Shown here: positions 25,014-35,540 of the stretch, in pieces
Layout: every line of letters begins with the position of its first letter
Position numbering within the stretch: position 1 is the first letter of the stretch
Source: Janthinobacterium sp. FW305-129
Lineage (GTDB): Bacteria > Pseudomonadota > Gammaproteobacteria > Burkholderiales > Burkholderiaceae_D
Assembly: GCF_020858115.1 (NCBI RefSeq)
Contig: NZ_JACYMM010000002.1
Location: forward strand, 124,001-188,000
Direction of reading: 5' to 3'
DNA length: 64,000 nt
The notes under the pieces: model-generated
The model's input: only the letters and a program-made list of their open reading frames with translations
Told to the model about the DNA's origin: nothing
The model's database searches: none
Position numbers and translations under genes: made by a program

Positions 25014-27302
25014 ATGGAAAGTCGTAGCACAACGCGCCAGGGGCCGCCAAGTCCCCGCGGCACGCGCCGCAGCATTGGTTTTTTCCCCATCTCGGGCAAG
25101 TTCAAAGCCCTCTCCATCGCCGCCCTGCTGCTTGCCGGCCTGGCCCTGCAGGCCGACCTGTTCGCCCAGCCGGGCCAGGGCAAGCCTGCCGGCGCGCCCG
25201 TGCCGCTGGCGCCATCGGCCGACGGCATCGCCCTGGCGTCGCCGCACGCGTCGGCCGTCGGCACGCCCAGCGCCAGCAACGCGTGGGGCGGCGCGCGCAC
25301 GGGCGCGCAAGCGACCCTGTCGGACCGCGTGGTCGACTACCAGATCGAAGCGACGCTCGATCCCGTCAAGCACACCATCGATGGCCAGCAAAAGTTGCGC
25401 TGGCGCAACCGCAGCGCGCAAGCCGTCAGCAGCGTCTACCTGCACCTGTATCTGAACGCATTCGAAGGCGAACATTCGACCTTCTTCACCGAAAAGCGCA
25501 AGCTCGACACGGGCTTCCGCTCGGGCGTCGACACGCGCGACGGCGAGTGGGGCTACATCGAACTGCGCAGCATGACGCAGAACGGCGCCAAGGCGCCCTG
25601 GCATTTCGTCCAGCCGGACAACGGCCCGGCCACCGACCGCACCGTGGTGCGCGTCGACTTGCCGCAGGCCGTCGCGCCGGGCGCCGAGACGACGCTCGAC
25701 ATCCGCTTCTTCGACCAGCTGCCGCGCGTCATCGCGCGCACCGGCTATTTCGGCAGCTTCCACCTGGTGGGCCAGTGGTTCCCGAAAATCGCCGTGCTGG
25801 AACTGCCCGGCGAACGGGGCGCCACCGCGCCGCGCTGGAACGCGCATGAATTCCACCTCAATTCGGAGTTCTACGCCGATTTCGGCCACTACGACGTGAA
25901 ACTGACCGTGCCCAAGGAGTACACGGTGGGCGCCACGGGCGAACTGCAGGGCGCGCCGCAGGAAAAGAACGGCATGCTCACGCACCACTACGTGCAGGGC
26001 GACGTGCACGATTTCGCCTGGACGGCCGACAAGCGCAGCGCCCAGCCCCTGCTGGGCAGCTGGAGCGGCCCAGGCAGCCCGCCGGTGGCCATCAAGGTGC
26101 TGTACCCGCCCGAATACGCCTCCAACGCGGCGCCCGCGCTGCAGGCGGCGAAGGATTCGCTCACGTATTTCTCGCGCACCCTGGGCCCGTATCCGTACAA
26201 GACCCTGACGGTGGTGATTCCGCCGTTTAATGCGGCCGAAGCGGGCGGCATGGAATACCCGACCTTCATCACGGCATCCAGCTACGCCAGCCTGCAGCCG
26301 AAGACGGCGGCAGAATTCGGCCTCGACTTCGTCACCATCCATGAATTCGGGCATGGCTATTTCTACGGCATCCTGGCCTCGAACGAGTTCGAGGAACCGA
26401 TCCTAGACGAAGGCTTGAACGAGTACTGGGACCAGCGCATGCTGCGCGCGCGCGGCCAGGACATCCACGCCACCACGCCCCTGCTCAAGCGCCTGGGCTT
26501 CGATCCCGCCTTCAAGGTCTTCGAATTCGAGCGCATGGCCGCACCGCGCCAGGATGCGGCCGACCCGCTGGGCCAGAATGCGTGGAACCGCCTGCAGGGC
26601 GTGGGCCCCGTCTACAGCCGCACGGCCGTCACCCTGCGCGACCTGGAAGCGCGCATCGGCAGCGAGGCCATGGAACGGGGTTTCAAGGCCTATTATGAAC
26701 AGTGGAAATTCCGCCACCCGAGCGTGGCCGACCTGCGCGAAGCGCTGGCCGAGGCGACGGGCCAGCGGCGCATCGTGGAACAGGTCTTCGCGCAGCAAGT
26801 CTATGCCAGCGCGAATATCGACGACCGCATCGGCAGCTTCACCAGCGAAGAGCAGACGCCGCTGGCCGGCACGGCGCTGGTGAACGGCAAGCGCGTGGAA
26901 CACACGGCCGAGGCGCTGGAAAAAGAGGAGGAAAAGGTGCGCGAGGCGTGGGACAAGGCGCATCCGGACGCCAAGCCCGGCACGGGACCGTATCCGTATC
27001 TGACCAGCGTGGTCTTGCGCCGCCGCGGCGCGCCCGTGCCGCAGGTGCTGCTGGTGAAATTTGCCGACGGCACGTCCGAACGCGTGGTATGGGACAACGA
27101 GCAGCTGTGGCAGCGCTACACCTGGAGCAAGCCCGTGAAAGCCGTCTCGGCCGAACTCGATCCCGACCGCGTGCACTACCTCGACGTCAACAAGCTCGAT
27201 GACAGCCGCACCCTGAAAGCCGATGCCTCGGCCGCGCGGCGCTGGAGCTTCGACCTGGCCGCCGCCTTCCAATACCTCCTTTCCCTGATTGCCATCGTAT
27301 GA
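25014..27302 (+). CDS. membrane-anchored M1 family metallopeptidase
   Basis: A 762-aa zinc peptidase. The zinc site HEFGH (443-447) with the third ligand E466 eighteen residues on, and a GGMEYP in place of the GAMEN exopeptidase motif, place it in the M1 clan. One hydrophobic segment at 30-47 anchors or exports it; the rest would be periplasmic. A lysine/glutamate-rich stretch (near 638-655) precedes the C-terminal domain. A GGGAG ribosome site precedes ATG 25014. A membrane protein gene overlaps its stop by four bases (ATGA), suggesting a complex. The altered GAMEN motif means aminopeptidase activity should not be assumed. Confidence 0.85.
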   Translation: MESRSTTRQGPPSPRGTRRSIGFFPISGKFKALSIAALLLAGLALQADLFAQPGQGKPAGAPVPLAPSADGIALASPHASAVGTPSASNAWGGARTGAQATLSDRVVDYQIEATLDPVKHTIDGQQKLRWRNRSAQAVSSVYLHLYLNAFEGEHSTFFTEKRKLDTGFRSGVDTRDGEWGYIELRSMTQNGAKAPWHFVQPDNGPATDRTVVRVDLPQAVAPGAETTLDIRFFDQLPRVIARTGYFGSFHLVGQWFPKIAVLELPGERGATAPRWNAHEFHLNSEFYADFGHYDVKLTVPKEYTVGATGELQGAPQEKNGMLTHHYVQGDVHDFAWTADKRSAQPLLGSWSGPGSPPVAIKVLYPPEYASNAAPALQAAKDSLTYFSRTLGPYPYKTLTVVIPPFNAAEAGGMEYPTFITASSYASLQPKTAAEFGLDFVTIHEFGHGYFYGILASNEFEEPILDEGLNEYWDQRMLRARGQDIHATTPLLKRLGFDPAFKVFEFERMAAPRQDAADPLGQNAWNRLQGVGPVYSRTAVTLRDLEARIGSEAMERGFKAYYEQWKFRHPSVADLREALAEATGQRRIVEQVFAQQVYASANIDDRIGSFTSEEQTPLAGTALVNGKRVEHTAEALEKEEEKVREAWDKAHPDAKPGTGPYPYLTSVVLRRRGAPVPQVLLVKFADGTSERVVWDNEQLWQRYTWSKPVKAVSAELDPDRVHYLDVNKLDDSRTLKADASAARRWSFDLAAAFQYLLSLIAIV

Positions 27303-28183
27303 GCGCCACTTCCACGACACGGGCCAGCGGCCTGACCCTGACCACGCGCGCCAGCCGCGCCGCCCTGCAATGGCGCTTGCTGCTGCTGTGGGCGGGCTTG
27401 CTGCTGATCCCCGCCATCCTTGCCGTCTTTCCCCTGTGGCGCACCCTGAGCGCCAGCCTCGACCAGGCCGTGCATGCGGCGGCCCTGGCGCACCAGCTCG
27501 ACATGTCGACCCTGGCCGACCTGGTCGCCAATGCGGCACGCAACGGCGCCGCCATCAACCAGGCCGCCATCACCGGCGCCATCCTGGCCTTGCTGCTGTC
27601 GCCGCTGCTGAGCGGCCTGGTGGTGACGGCCGCGCGCGCGCCTGCGGCGCTGGGCTTCGGCCCCCTGCTGACGGGCGCCTTCGGCGAATACGGCCGCATG
27701 CTGCGCATGCTGCTGTGGAGTATCGTGCCGCTGGGCGTGGCGCTGGCGATCGGCGCCGGCGCGCTGAAACTGGCCGACAAGCACGCGGCCAAGGCCATCC
27801 TGGAAGCGGACGCCGATCTGGCCCGCCACCTGGCCTTGCTGCTCACGGGCGTGCTGTTTCTGCTGGCCTGCGCCACGCTCGACGCGGGCCGCGCGGCGCT
27901 GGCCGTCGACCGTCGCCGCACGTCGGCCGTCAAGGCCTGGTGGCGGGGCCTCGGCATGCTGCGCCGGCGTCCGCTGGCCAGCCTGGCCATCTACCTCGTC
28001 ATCACCGTGCTGGGACTGGCCCTGTATGCGCTGCTGGGCGTGGCCCGGCTGAACCTGGCCGCCCCCGGTCCGCTGGCCCTCGTGGCCGGCTTCCTGGCGA
28101 CGCAGCTGGCGGTGCTGGTGCTGGCGTGGATGCGCAGCGCGCGCCTGTTCGCCTTGATCGACGTCAAGCGTTCAATCGCCTAG
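27299..28183 (+). CDS. polytopic membrane protein coupled to the M1 peptidase
   Basis: A 294-aa protein with about six hydrophobic segments (near 25-45, 95-112, 140-160, 180-198, 225-245, 255-278). Translation is coupled to the peptidase by an ATGA overlap, so it probably acts with it, perhaps as a membrane partner. I do not recognise the family. It converges on the LysR gene with adjoining stop codons. Confidence 0.7.
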   Translation: MSATSTTRASGLTLTTRASRAALQWRLLLLWAGLLLIPAILAVFPLWRTLSASLDQAVHAAALAHQLDMSTLADLVANAARNGAAINQAAITGAILALLLSPLLSGLVVTAARAPAALGFGPLLTGAFGEYGRMLRMLLWSIVPLGVALAIGAGALKLADKHAAKAILEADADLARHLALLLTGVLFLLACATLDAGRAALAVDRRRTSAVKAWWRGLGMLRRRPLASLAIYLVITVLGLALYALLGVARLNLAAPGPLALVAGFLATQLAVLVLAWMRSARLFALIDVKRSIA

Positions 28184-29074
28184 TCAGGCCCCCAGGCGCC
28201 CTTCATCGGCGAGGAAGTCGATGAAGGTGCGCACTTTCGACGACAGGTAGCGGCGGCTCGTGTACACGGCGTACACCTTGCCGCCCGCCAGCTGGTAGCC
28301 GTCGAAGAGGCGCACCAGCCGCCCCGCCGCCAGGTCCGCATCCGTTTGCCACGATGGCAGCAGGGCAATGCCCATGCCGTCGAGCGCGGCCGCGTGCAGC
28401 AAGCTTTCGTTATTGCATTGCAGCACGGGCGAGAACTTCACCGTCTCGCGCCCCTGCGCCCCGTCGAAAGCCAGTTCATTTCCGTTTGACAACAAGGAGT
28501 AGCTGATCATGGCGTGTTGCGCCAGGTCCTGCGGCACGTGCGGATGGCCCGCGCGCGCCAGGTAGGCGGGCGCGGCCACCAAATGAAAGGCGATGCTGCC
28601 GATGGGCCGCGCGATCAGGCTCGGCGACGGCGCCTGGCTCACGCGCAGGGCCAGGTCGAAGCCCTCTTCCACCAGGTTGACGACTCTTCCGCTGAGATCG
28701 ACGTCAAAAGTCACTTCCGGGAAGCGCTCGTGGTAGGCAGCCAGCGTGCGCGTAAAGATGGCGTTGGCGAACCAGACGGGGGCGCTCAGGCGCAGCATGC
28801 CGCGCGGCACCACCGTCGTGCGCCCGACCGTCGCTTCCACCTCGTCGAGGTTGTCGAGCATGTCGCGGCACTGTTCAAAATACACCTTGCCGATTTCCGT
28901 CAGGCTCAGGTGGCGGCTGCTGCGGTTCAGCAGGCGCGCACCCAGGTGGCGTTCCAGGTGCATCACGTGCTTGCTGACCATGGCGGGCGACAGATCCAGC
29001 CGCTCGCTGGCGCGCACGAAGCTGTCCAGTTCCACCACGGCGCGAAACACGCGCATGCTGCGCAAGGTATCCAT
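28184..29074 (-). CDS. LysR family transcriptional regulator
   Basis: A 296-aa regulator of the CrgA/DmlR-like LysR group: N-terminal helix-turn-helix (about 6-65, FVRASERLDLSPAMVSKHV) and effector domain. I chose ATG 29074 (MDTLRSM) behind GGGGCGG; the frame extends to 29113. It diverges from the extradiol dioxygenase gene, 114 bp apart, which it probably controls. Confidence 0.88.
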   Translation of the reverse strand: MDTLRSMRVFRAVVELDSFVRASERLDLSPAMVSKHVMHLERHLGARLLNRSSRHLSLTEIGKVYFEQCRDMLDNLDEVEATVGRTTVVPRGMLRLSAPVWFANAIFTRTLAAYHERFPEVTFDVDLSGRVVNLVEEGFDLALRVSQAPSPSLIARPIGSIAFHLVAAPAYLARAGHPHVPQDLAQHAMISYSLLSNGNELAFDGAQGRETVKFSPVLQCNNESLLHAAALDGMGIALLPSWQTDADLAAGRLVRLFDGYQLAGGKVYAVYTSRRYLSSKVRTFIDFLADEGRLGA

Positions 29075-29188
29075 GACCGCCCCATCATCAACAAAATGGA
29101 AATGATATATCAATAATTGCGATCTTGATCAACTGACCGCGCATGACTATCATCGTTCCATCATCAGCCATTCCTACCAGGAGCCGCC

Positions 29189-29992
29189 ATGCAAGAGCAC
29201 ACCTTCCCTACTTATTTCCTGTCGCACGGCGGCGGCCCGTGGCCGTTCATGAAAGACCAGTTCGGCGGCCGCTACGACGTGCTGGAAGCGTCGCTGCAGG
29301 ATATCCCGCGCCAGATCGGTACGCGTCCCAAGGCCGTGCTGGTGGTGACGGCGCACTGGGAAGGGCCGCAATTTCTCGTCTCGGCCAGCCCCCGGCCGGG
29401 CATGATCTATGACTATTCGGGCTTTCCGCCGCACACGTACCAGATCCAGTACCCGGCACCGGGCGCACCGGAGCTGGCGGCGCAAGTCAAGCAGTTGCTG
29501 GACGCGGCCGGCCATCCGGCGCGCCTGGACCATGAGCGGGGTTTCGACCACGGCACTTTCAGTGCCCTGTTCCCCATTTACCCGCAGGCGGACATGCCGC
29601 TGGTGCAGCTGTCGCTCAAGCACGGCTACGACCCGCTGACGCACGTCGAAGTGGGCCGCGCGCTGGCGGGCCTGCGCCGGCAAGGCGTGCTGATACTGGG
29701 CAGCGGCCTCAGTTACCACAACCTGCGCCAGTTCGGCCAGGCGGGCGCCGCCGCCTCGCACCAGTTCGACGCCTGGCTGCGCCAGGCCATGGCCTTGCCG
29801 CCAGAACAAAGGCTGGAACAGTTGCTGGCCTGGGACCGGGCCCCGGGAGCGCGCCAGGCCCATCCGCAGGAAGACCATCTGCTGCCGCTGATGGTGGCGC
29901 TCGGCGCGGCCGAGCAGGAGGCGGCGCAGGTCGTGTACCACGAGGAGGATTTTTTTGGGGCGCTGGCGGTGACCAGTTTCAAATTCGGATAA
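29189..29992 (+). CDS. ygiD: DODA-type extradiol aromatic ring-opening dioxygenase
   Basis: A 267-aa LigB-superfamily enzyme of the 4,5-DOPA dioxygenase (YgiD) group, which opens catechol-type rings using a histidine-bound metal. Metal-binding histidines fit H13 (SHGGGPW), H56 (VTAHWEG) and FDHGTF, with a later SGLSYHN. YgiD itself binds zinc in crystals and its physiological substrate is uncertain. The divergent LysR gene suggests induction by an aromatic compound. A terminator follows at 30009-30044. Confidence 0.88.
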   Translation: MQEHTFPTYFLSHGGGPWPFMKDQFGGRYDVLEASLQDIPRQIGTRPKAVLVVTAHWEGPQFLVSASPRPGMIYDYSGFPPHTYQIQYPAPGAPELAAQVKQLLDAAGHPARLDHERGFDHGTFSALFPIYPQADMPLVQLSLKHGYDPLTHVEVGRALAGLRRQGVLILGSGLSYHNLRQFGQAGAAASHQFDAWLRQAMALPPEQRLEQLLAWDRAPGARQAHPQEDHLLPLMVALGAAEQEAAQVVYHEEDFFGALAVTSFKFG

Positions 29993-30008
29993 TCGGCTCG
30001 CGCATGAA

Positions 30009-30044
30009 AAAAAGCGCCGCAACATTGCTGTCGCGGCGCTTTTT
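30009..30044. terminator. bidirectional rho-independent terminator
   Basis: AAAAAGCGCCGC and GCGGCGCTTTTT form a perfect 12-bp stem with a 12-nt loop, between the convergent dioxygenase and YlqF genes. Confidence 0.88.
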
Positions 30045-30062
30045 GCATGGTGAAGCGGTAAC

Positions 30063-31010
30063 TTACGTGCCGCGCTTGCCCCGCGCCGCATTTTTCGCCT
30101 TCTCGGCGGCAAGCTCCGCTGCCTTGGCCGCTTTTTCCGCCATCTCGGCCGCGTGCTGGGCCAGCAGGGCGGCGCGCGTATCCGGCGTTTCCAAGGAGAT
30201 CCGCCCGAGGATGCCGCTGCGGTAGTCGAGCAGCAAGGTGTGCGACGCTTTCTCGAAATCGTAGTCGCCGCCCTTGATGCGGAAGCCGCGCCTGGCGGCG
30301 ATGCCCTCGACCACGCCGATGGCGTCGACTTCATCGACCTTGGTGCCGTAGCGGGCAGCCAGCAAGTCCGGGTAGCGCTTGAGCAATTCCTCGGCCAGGA
30401 ACACGGCCACTTCCTCTTCGATCAGCGCATTCGAGCCGATGGCGTGGCTGGCCGCCAGCATCAGGCCATCGCTGGGGATGGCGATCTTTGGCCACAACAT
30501 GCCGGGCGTGTCGACCAGAATCGTGTTCTTGTCCAGGTACAGCTTTTGCTGCATTTTGGTCACGGCCGGCTCGTCGCCCACCTTGGCCACGCGCTTTTTC
30601 AGCAGCGCGTTCATCAGGGTCGACTTGCCCACGTTGGGGATGCCCATGATCATGATGCGCAGCGGCTTCGTCGGCACGCCGCGGTGCGGCGCCAGCGATT
30701 TCGCCAGGTCAGGGATGCGCGCCACGTCGCCCGGCTTCTTGGTCGTCATCGCATACGCGGTCACGCCTTCCTGGGCATTGAAATAGGCCACCCAGGCGGC
30801 TGTCGCGGCAGGATCGGCCAGGTCAGTCTTGTTGAGGATCTTCAGGCAAGGGCGCTGGCGGAACAGGCGCAGCTCGTCCACCATGGGATTGCAGCTGGCT
30901 GCCGGCAGGCGCGCGTCCACCACTTCAATCACCAGATCGGTGTTTTCCATGGTCTCGGCCGCTTTCTTGCGGGCCGCGTTCATGTGTCCTGGGTACCATT
31001 GTATCGCCAT
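30063..31010 (-). CDS. ylqF: ribosome biogenesis GTPase YlqF/RbgA
   Basis: A 315-aa circularly permuted GTPase: the G4 motif NKTD (60-63) comes before G1 GIPNVGKST (123-131) and G3 DTPG. The family helps late assembly of the large ribosomal subunit. The C-terminus carries an added alanine/lysine-rich helix (roughly 285-315), perhaps an RNA contact. Start ATG 31010. Divergent from a hypothetical exported protein. Confidence 0.92.
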   Translation of the reverse strand: MAIQWYPGHMNAARKKAAETMENTDLVIEVVDARLPAASCNPMVDELRLFRQRPCLKILNKTDLADPAATAAWVAYFNAQEGVTAYAMTTKKPGDVARIPDLAKSLAPHRGVPTKPLRIMIMGIPNVGKSTLMNALLKKRVAKVGDEPAVTKMQQKLYLDKNTILVDTPGMLWPKIAIPSDGLMLAASHAIGSNALIEEEVAVFLAEELLKRYPDLLAARYGTKVDEVDAIGVVEGIAARRGFRIKGGDYDFEKASHTLLLDYRSGILGRISLETPDTRAALLAQHAAEMAEKAAKAAELAAEKAKNAARGKRGT

Positions 31011-31210
31011 GCTCTTGCTTTCAAAATCGTTCGGTCAATCCGCTATTTTACGTGGTTGCCGCCACGACGTCCCATTTTCCGCCGCCAGCGCCAGCTGTGC
31101 GACACGAACGAGACAATTGGTGATAATTTGGCAGTTACATGAATGATAATATCCGCAGTCCGTCCAGCCTGGCCGGTTCACCATTGCAAGCTTAACCTGG
31201 CACGCCTTCC

Positions 31211-32008
31211 ATGCACTTTTCCCGTTTTTGCCTCCTCGTCTCCCTTAGCGCCGGCCTGCTGCCCGCCATGGCCCAGGAACAAGCGGCGGCGCCCGGCGAC
31301 CCGGTGAACCAGGAAATGCAGCAGATCGTCGACGTGCAAGGCACGCGCGATCCCGACCTGCGCCCCTACCGCACCATGCTCAAGGGACTCGACGCGTATG
31401 CCGACCACCAGCGCCTGGCGCCGGACGCGCCGCTGCGCTTCATGCTGGTTCCCGCCACGCCCCAGGCCCGGCTCGATGGCGTGACCTTGCACCTGTCGGC
31501 CGACAACCTGTCCATCCCCGTGCCCCTGGCGGCGGACGGCAGCTTCACCTTGACGCGCGACAAGACGGCCTACGATGCGAATGCCGACCTGGTCAGCAAC
31601 AAGAAGCGCGACACCCTGCGCTGGCGCGCCGACATCCATACGCCGGGACTGCCCGCGAACGTGCGCCGCCTGGGCGACTTGCGCCTGGAATGCGAAATCC
31701 GCTGGGCCGTCGAACAGGACCAGCTCCCCTTTGTCCGGCGCAACCTGTTCCGCCTGGCGGGCGGACCGTGCCACTCGTCGCTGATCCACGTACCGTTTCC
31801 CGTGCTGCGCAAGCTGCTGGCCGTGCAGGCGCGCTCGGGCGAGCGCACGCTGGACATCCGCGTCACGCAAGACCGCCAGCGCTTCGTGCCGCCGCTGCAT
31901 GACGTGACCTGGGACGACAATACCCTGCTGACCCTGACCTATGCCGACGACGGAAAAATGGCCGGAGCCGCCCCGGCAGCGCCGTTGAAGGCAGCACAGC
32001 GCCAGTGA
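31211..32008 (+). CDS. exported protein of unknown function
   Basis: A 265-aa protein with a clear signal peptide (1-21, ending AMAQ). The mature part is predicted soluble, has two cysteines (LRLECEIRW and GGPCHSS) and beta-rich segments such as LRFMLVPATP and VTLHLSADN. I do not recognise a domain. Codon use looks like its neighbours, so transfer is not suggested. It stands alone, divergent from ylqF. Confidence 0.7.
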   Translation: MHFSRFCLLVSLSAGLLPAMAQEQAAAPGDPVNQEMQQIVDVQGTRDPDLRPYRTMLKGLDAYADHQRLAPDAPLRFMLVPATPQARLDGVTLHLSADNLSIPVPLAADGSFTLTRDKTAYDANADLVSNKKRDTLRWRADIHTPGLPANVRRLGDLRLECEIRWAVEQDQLPFVRRNLFRLAGGPCHSSLIHVPFPVLRKLLAVQARSGERTLDIRVTQDRQRFVPPLHDVTWDDNTLLTLTYADDGKMAGAAPAAPLKAAQRQ

Positions 32009-32168
32009 TGCGCGCCGGGGAAGCCAGGTCAAGTATTTCCACAAGGATTTTTATATTTACTGAGAGTAATAAAAAAGTGTGCTCTAATATCGCCTCTTAA
32101 ATGAAAAGCAATTATTTCCAGGCTGGCTCCGCCAGGTGCAGGGAGATACGCGATGGGGATAGGTCGAT

Positions 32169-32495
32169 ATGATGATGGAACACACTGGCATGGCGCCCAA
32201 GCGCCCGCCGCGCAATGACTGGAAGAGGGAATGCCGGCAGTTGCAGGGGCAAGTGGCGCAGCTGGAAGAGCGCCTGAAACGCCAGAGCGCGGACAGTTAT
32301 GGCTTGCAAATGCTGTATGACCAATTGGTCAATGAAATCAAGCACCACCGCGACATGCTGCAGCTCGACAGCTTTGACGCGGAGAAATCATCGCTCGTCT
32401 ACACGCAAGCCTGGCGCCGCTTCATGGCCGGCGATGCGCTCGACTACCAGACGCACCGCCACACCAATTCCCGCAGCCGCCCCACCCTGCTGTAG
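32169..32495 (+). CDS. small coiled-coil protein of unknown function
   Basis: A 108-aa soluble protein. Residues 18-60 (RECRQLQGQVAQLEERLKR onward) favour a coiled coil, then comes a charged helix and a basic polar tail. The first three codons are all ATG, so the start could be 32169, 32172 or 32175. Its stop adjoins that of the convergent deacetylase-like gene. The leader is AT-rich. No known family recognised. Confidence 0.6.
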   Translation: MMMEHTGMAPKRPPRNDWKRECRQLQGQVAQLEERLKRQSADSYGLQMLYDQLVNEIKHHRDMLQLDSFDAEKSSLVYTQAWRRFMAGDALDYQTHRHTNSRSRPTLL

Positions 32496-33422
32496 TCAGA
32501 GTTCCGCCAGCGCCTTCACGTGCGCCGCCACACTGCGGCCCAGCGACGACAGGTTGTAGCCCCCTTCGAGACAGCTGACGATGCGCCCCTTGCCATACTG
32601 ATGGGCCACGGCCATCATCTGCTGCGTCATCCACGTGTAGTCGGCCTCCACCAGGCCCATGCCGCCCACGTCGTCTTCGCGGTGGGCATCGAAACCGGCG
32701 GAAATGAAAATCATCTGCGGCTGCTGCCGGTGCAGCGCGGGCAGCCAGTGATCGAGCACCAGCTGGCGCACGGCGTCACCCTTCGAGCGGGCCGGCACGG
32801 GCACGTTGACGCGCGTATCCGTATACGATTCGACGTCGCTGTACGGATAGAACGGGTGCTGGAAAAAACTCACCATCAGGATGCGCGGGTCGTTCGCCAC
32901 GGATTCGGCCGTGCCATTGCCGTGATGTACATCAAAGTCGACGATGGCGACCCGTTCAAGCCCGCGCACGTCGAGCGCATGCTTGGCGGCGATGGCGATA
33001 TTATTGAACAGGCAAAAACCCATCGGTTCGCTGGGCCGCGCATGGTGGCCGGGCGGGCGGATCGCGCAAAAGGCGTTGCTGATCTCGCCATCGATGACGG
33101 CGTCCGTGGCGGCCACGGCCGAGCCAGCGGCCGCCAGCGCCGCCTCGTAGCTGTGCGCGTTGAGCAGGGTGTCGCCGTCGAGCGGATAGTAATCGCCCGC
33201 CGGCGGCACGTTGTCGCGCACCAGGCCGATGGCCGTGGCGCTGTGGTTGCGCTCGATATCGGACAATTGCGCGCGCACGCCGTCGCGGTGCTCGACCAGG
33301 TCGCTGATGTGCGCGAGGATCAATTGATCGTTGATGGCCTGCAAGCGGGCCGGCGATTCGGGATGCCAGTCGCCCATTTCGTGGCGCTGGCAATCGGGAT
33401 GGGTATAAATGGCTGTGCTCAT
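32496..33422 (-). CDS. histone deacetylase family protein
   Basis: A 308-aa zinc-dependent deacetylase/amidohydrolase of the arginase-deacetylase fold. Diagnostic motifs are RPPGHHA (tandem histidines), DFDVHHGNGT (zinc aspartate and histidine), SAGFDAH and EGGYN. Bacterial relatives act on acetylpolyamines or other acyl amides (HdaH, AphA) and some act on acetoin metabolism (AcuC). The substrate cannot be fixed here. Cytoplasmic; no operon partners. Confidence 0.9.
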   Translation of the reverse strand: MSTAIYTHPDCQRHEMGDWHPESPARLQAINDQLILAHISDLVEHRDGVRAQLSDIERNHSATAIGLVRDNVPPAGDYYPLDGDTLLNAHSYEAALAAAGSAVAATDAVIDGEISNAFCAIRPPGHHARPSEPMGFCLFNNIAIAAKHALDVRGLERVAIVDFDVHHGNGTAESVANDPRILMVSFFQHPFYPYSDVESYTDTRVNVPVPARSKGDAVRQLVLDHWLPALHRQQPQMIFISAGFDAHREDDVGGMGLVEADYTWMTQQMMAVAHQYGKGRIVSCLEGGYNLSSLGRSVAAHVKALAEL

Positions 33423-33648
33423 GCGCTGTACTGGTTACCTCTGTCTCTATCCATTCTCCGGGAACACTGCATGGCATTCCTGTTCGCCCTGCGCGTTCTC
33501 GCATAAAATCACTGGCTGGTCTGTGCCGCCCTGGCCGTCCTTGCTGCCTCTCTAATCTACCACGAGCGCGCAACGGGCGGGCGGCGCGCTTTGACCTGGC
33601 CAAAGCGATTGTAAATTAAATAATCCATCGTACTGTGATAGAAATAGC

Positions 33649-34548
<900 letters not shown>

Positions 34549-34553
34549 CCGGC

Positions 34554-35540
34554 ATGCGCTGGCGCAATGTTTCCTGGCTGCCGGCACGCCCCTGGCTGGG
34601 CGCGCAGCGCGTGCACATCCGCCCCTCGCGCGCGGGCCTGGCCTTTGCGGTGCTGCTGCTGGCGCTGTGGATCGCCGCCGTCAACTACGGCCTGGGCCTG
34701 GGCTACGCCCTGACGTACTTCGCGGCCGCCTGCGCCATCACCGACATGCTGTTTACAAGCCGCAACCTGGCGGGCCTGGCCTTGGCCGCCACGCCGGGCA
34801 AGCCCGTGTTCGCGGGCAGCCACGCCTTGTTCACCTTGCGCCTGATCAACCGCAGCGCGCGCCCGCGCCATGCGATCCACCTGGCCGCGTTCGGCTCGCC
34901 GGCAGCGCCCAGCCTGGCCGACATCGCCGCCCATGGCGAAACGGCCGTCAGCATCGGCGTAGTGGCGCAGCAACGGGGATGGCTCGCGGCTCCTCCCGTG
35001 CGCCTGTCCGGCCGTTTTCCGCTGGGCCTGTTTGTTGCCTGGTGCCATTGGCAGCCGGAGGCGCGCGTGCTCGTGTATCCGCAGCCAGAGCACAACGCGC
35101 CGCCGCTGCCCTTGCCTGCCGGCACGGTGCGGCAGGCAAGGCAGGCACAACCGCCGCGCACGTCCGGCGGCGCCCTGGAACTGGCCGGCGTGCGCGCCTA
35201 CCAGCCCGGCGATCCCTTGCACCGACTGGCCTGGCGCCACATCGCCCGCCATGACGGCGAGCATTTATTCAGCAAGCAATTCCAGCCAGCCGCCGACGCG
35301 CAGGCGGGCGCAGCCCATGGCAGCATCATGCTCGAGCACGCCGCCCTGCACGCGCTGGCGCCGGAAGCGCGATTGTCGCGCCTGGCCGCCTGGGTGCTGC
35401 AGGCGGAACGCACGGGCCTGCCATACGGCTTGCGCCTGGGCACGCTGACCGTGGCGCCGGCCCTGGGCGCCAGCCAGCGCGACGCCTGCCTGCGCGCGCT
35501 GGCCCTGCACGATTTGCCACACGACGAGGCCATGCCATGA
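34554..35540 (+). CDS. DUF58 domain membrane protein
   Basis: A 328-aa protein with two adjacent membrane helices (about 27-62) and a soluble part containing the DUF58 signature, seen as AYQPGDPLHRLAWRHIARHD. DUF58 proteins accompany MoxR ATPases and have a von Willebrand A-like fold; their exact action is unknown. The transglutaminase gene starts inside its stop (ATGA overlap). Confidence 0.88.
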   Translation: MRWRNVSWLPARPWLGAQRVHIRPSRAGLAFAVLLLALWIAAVNYGLGLGYALTYFAAACAITDMLFTSRNLAGLALAATPGKPVFAGSHALFTLRLINRSARPRHAIHLAAFGSPAAPSLADIAAHGETAVSIGVVAQQRGWLAAPPVRLSGRFPLGLFVAWCHWQPEARVLVYPQPEHNAPPLPLPAGTVRQARQAQPPRTSGGALELAGVRAYQPGDPLHRLAWRHIARHDGEHLFSKQFQPAADAQAGAAHGSIMLEHAALHALAPEARLSRLAAWVLQAERTGLPYGLRLGTLTVAPALGASQRDACLRALALHDLPHDEAMP

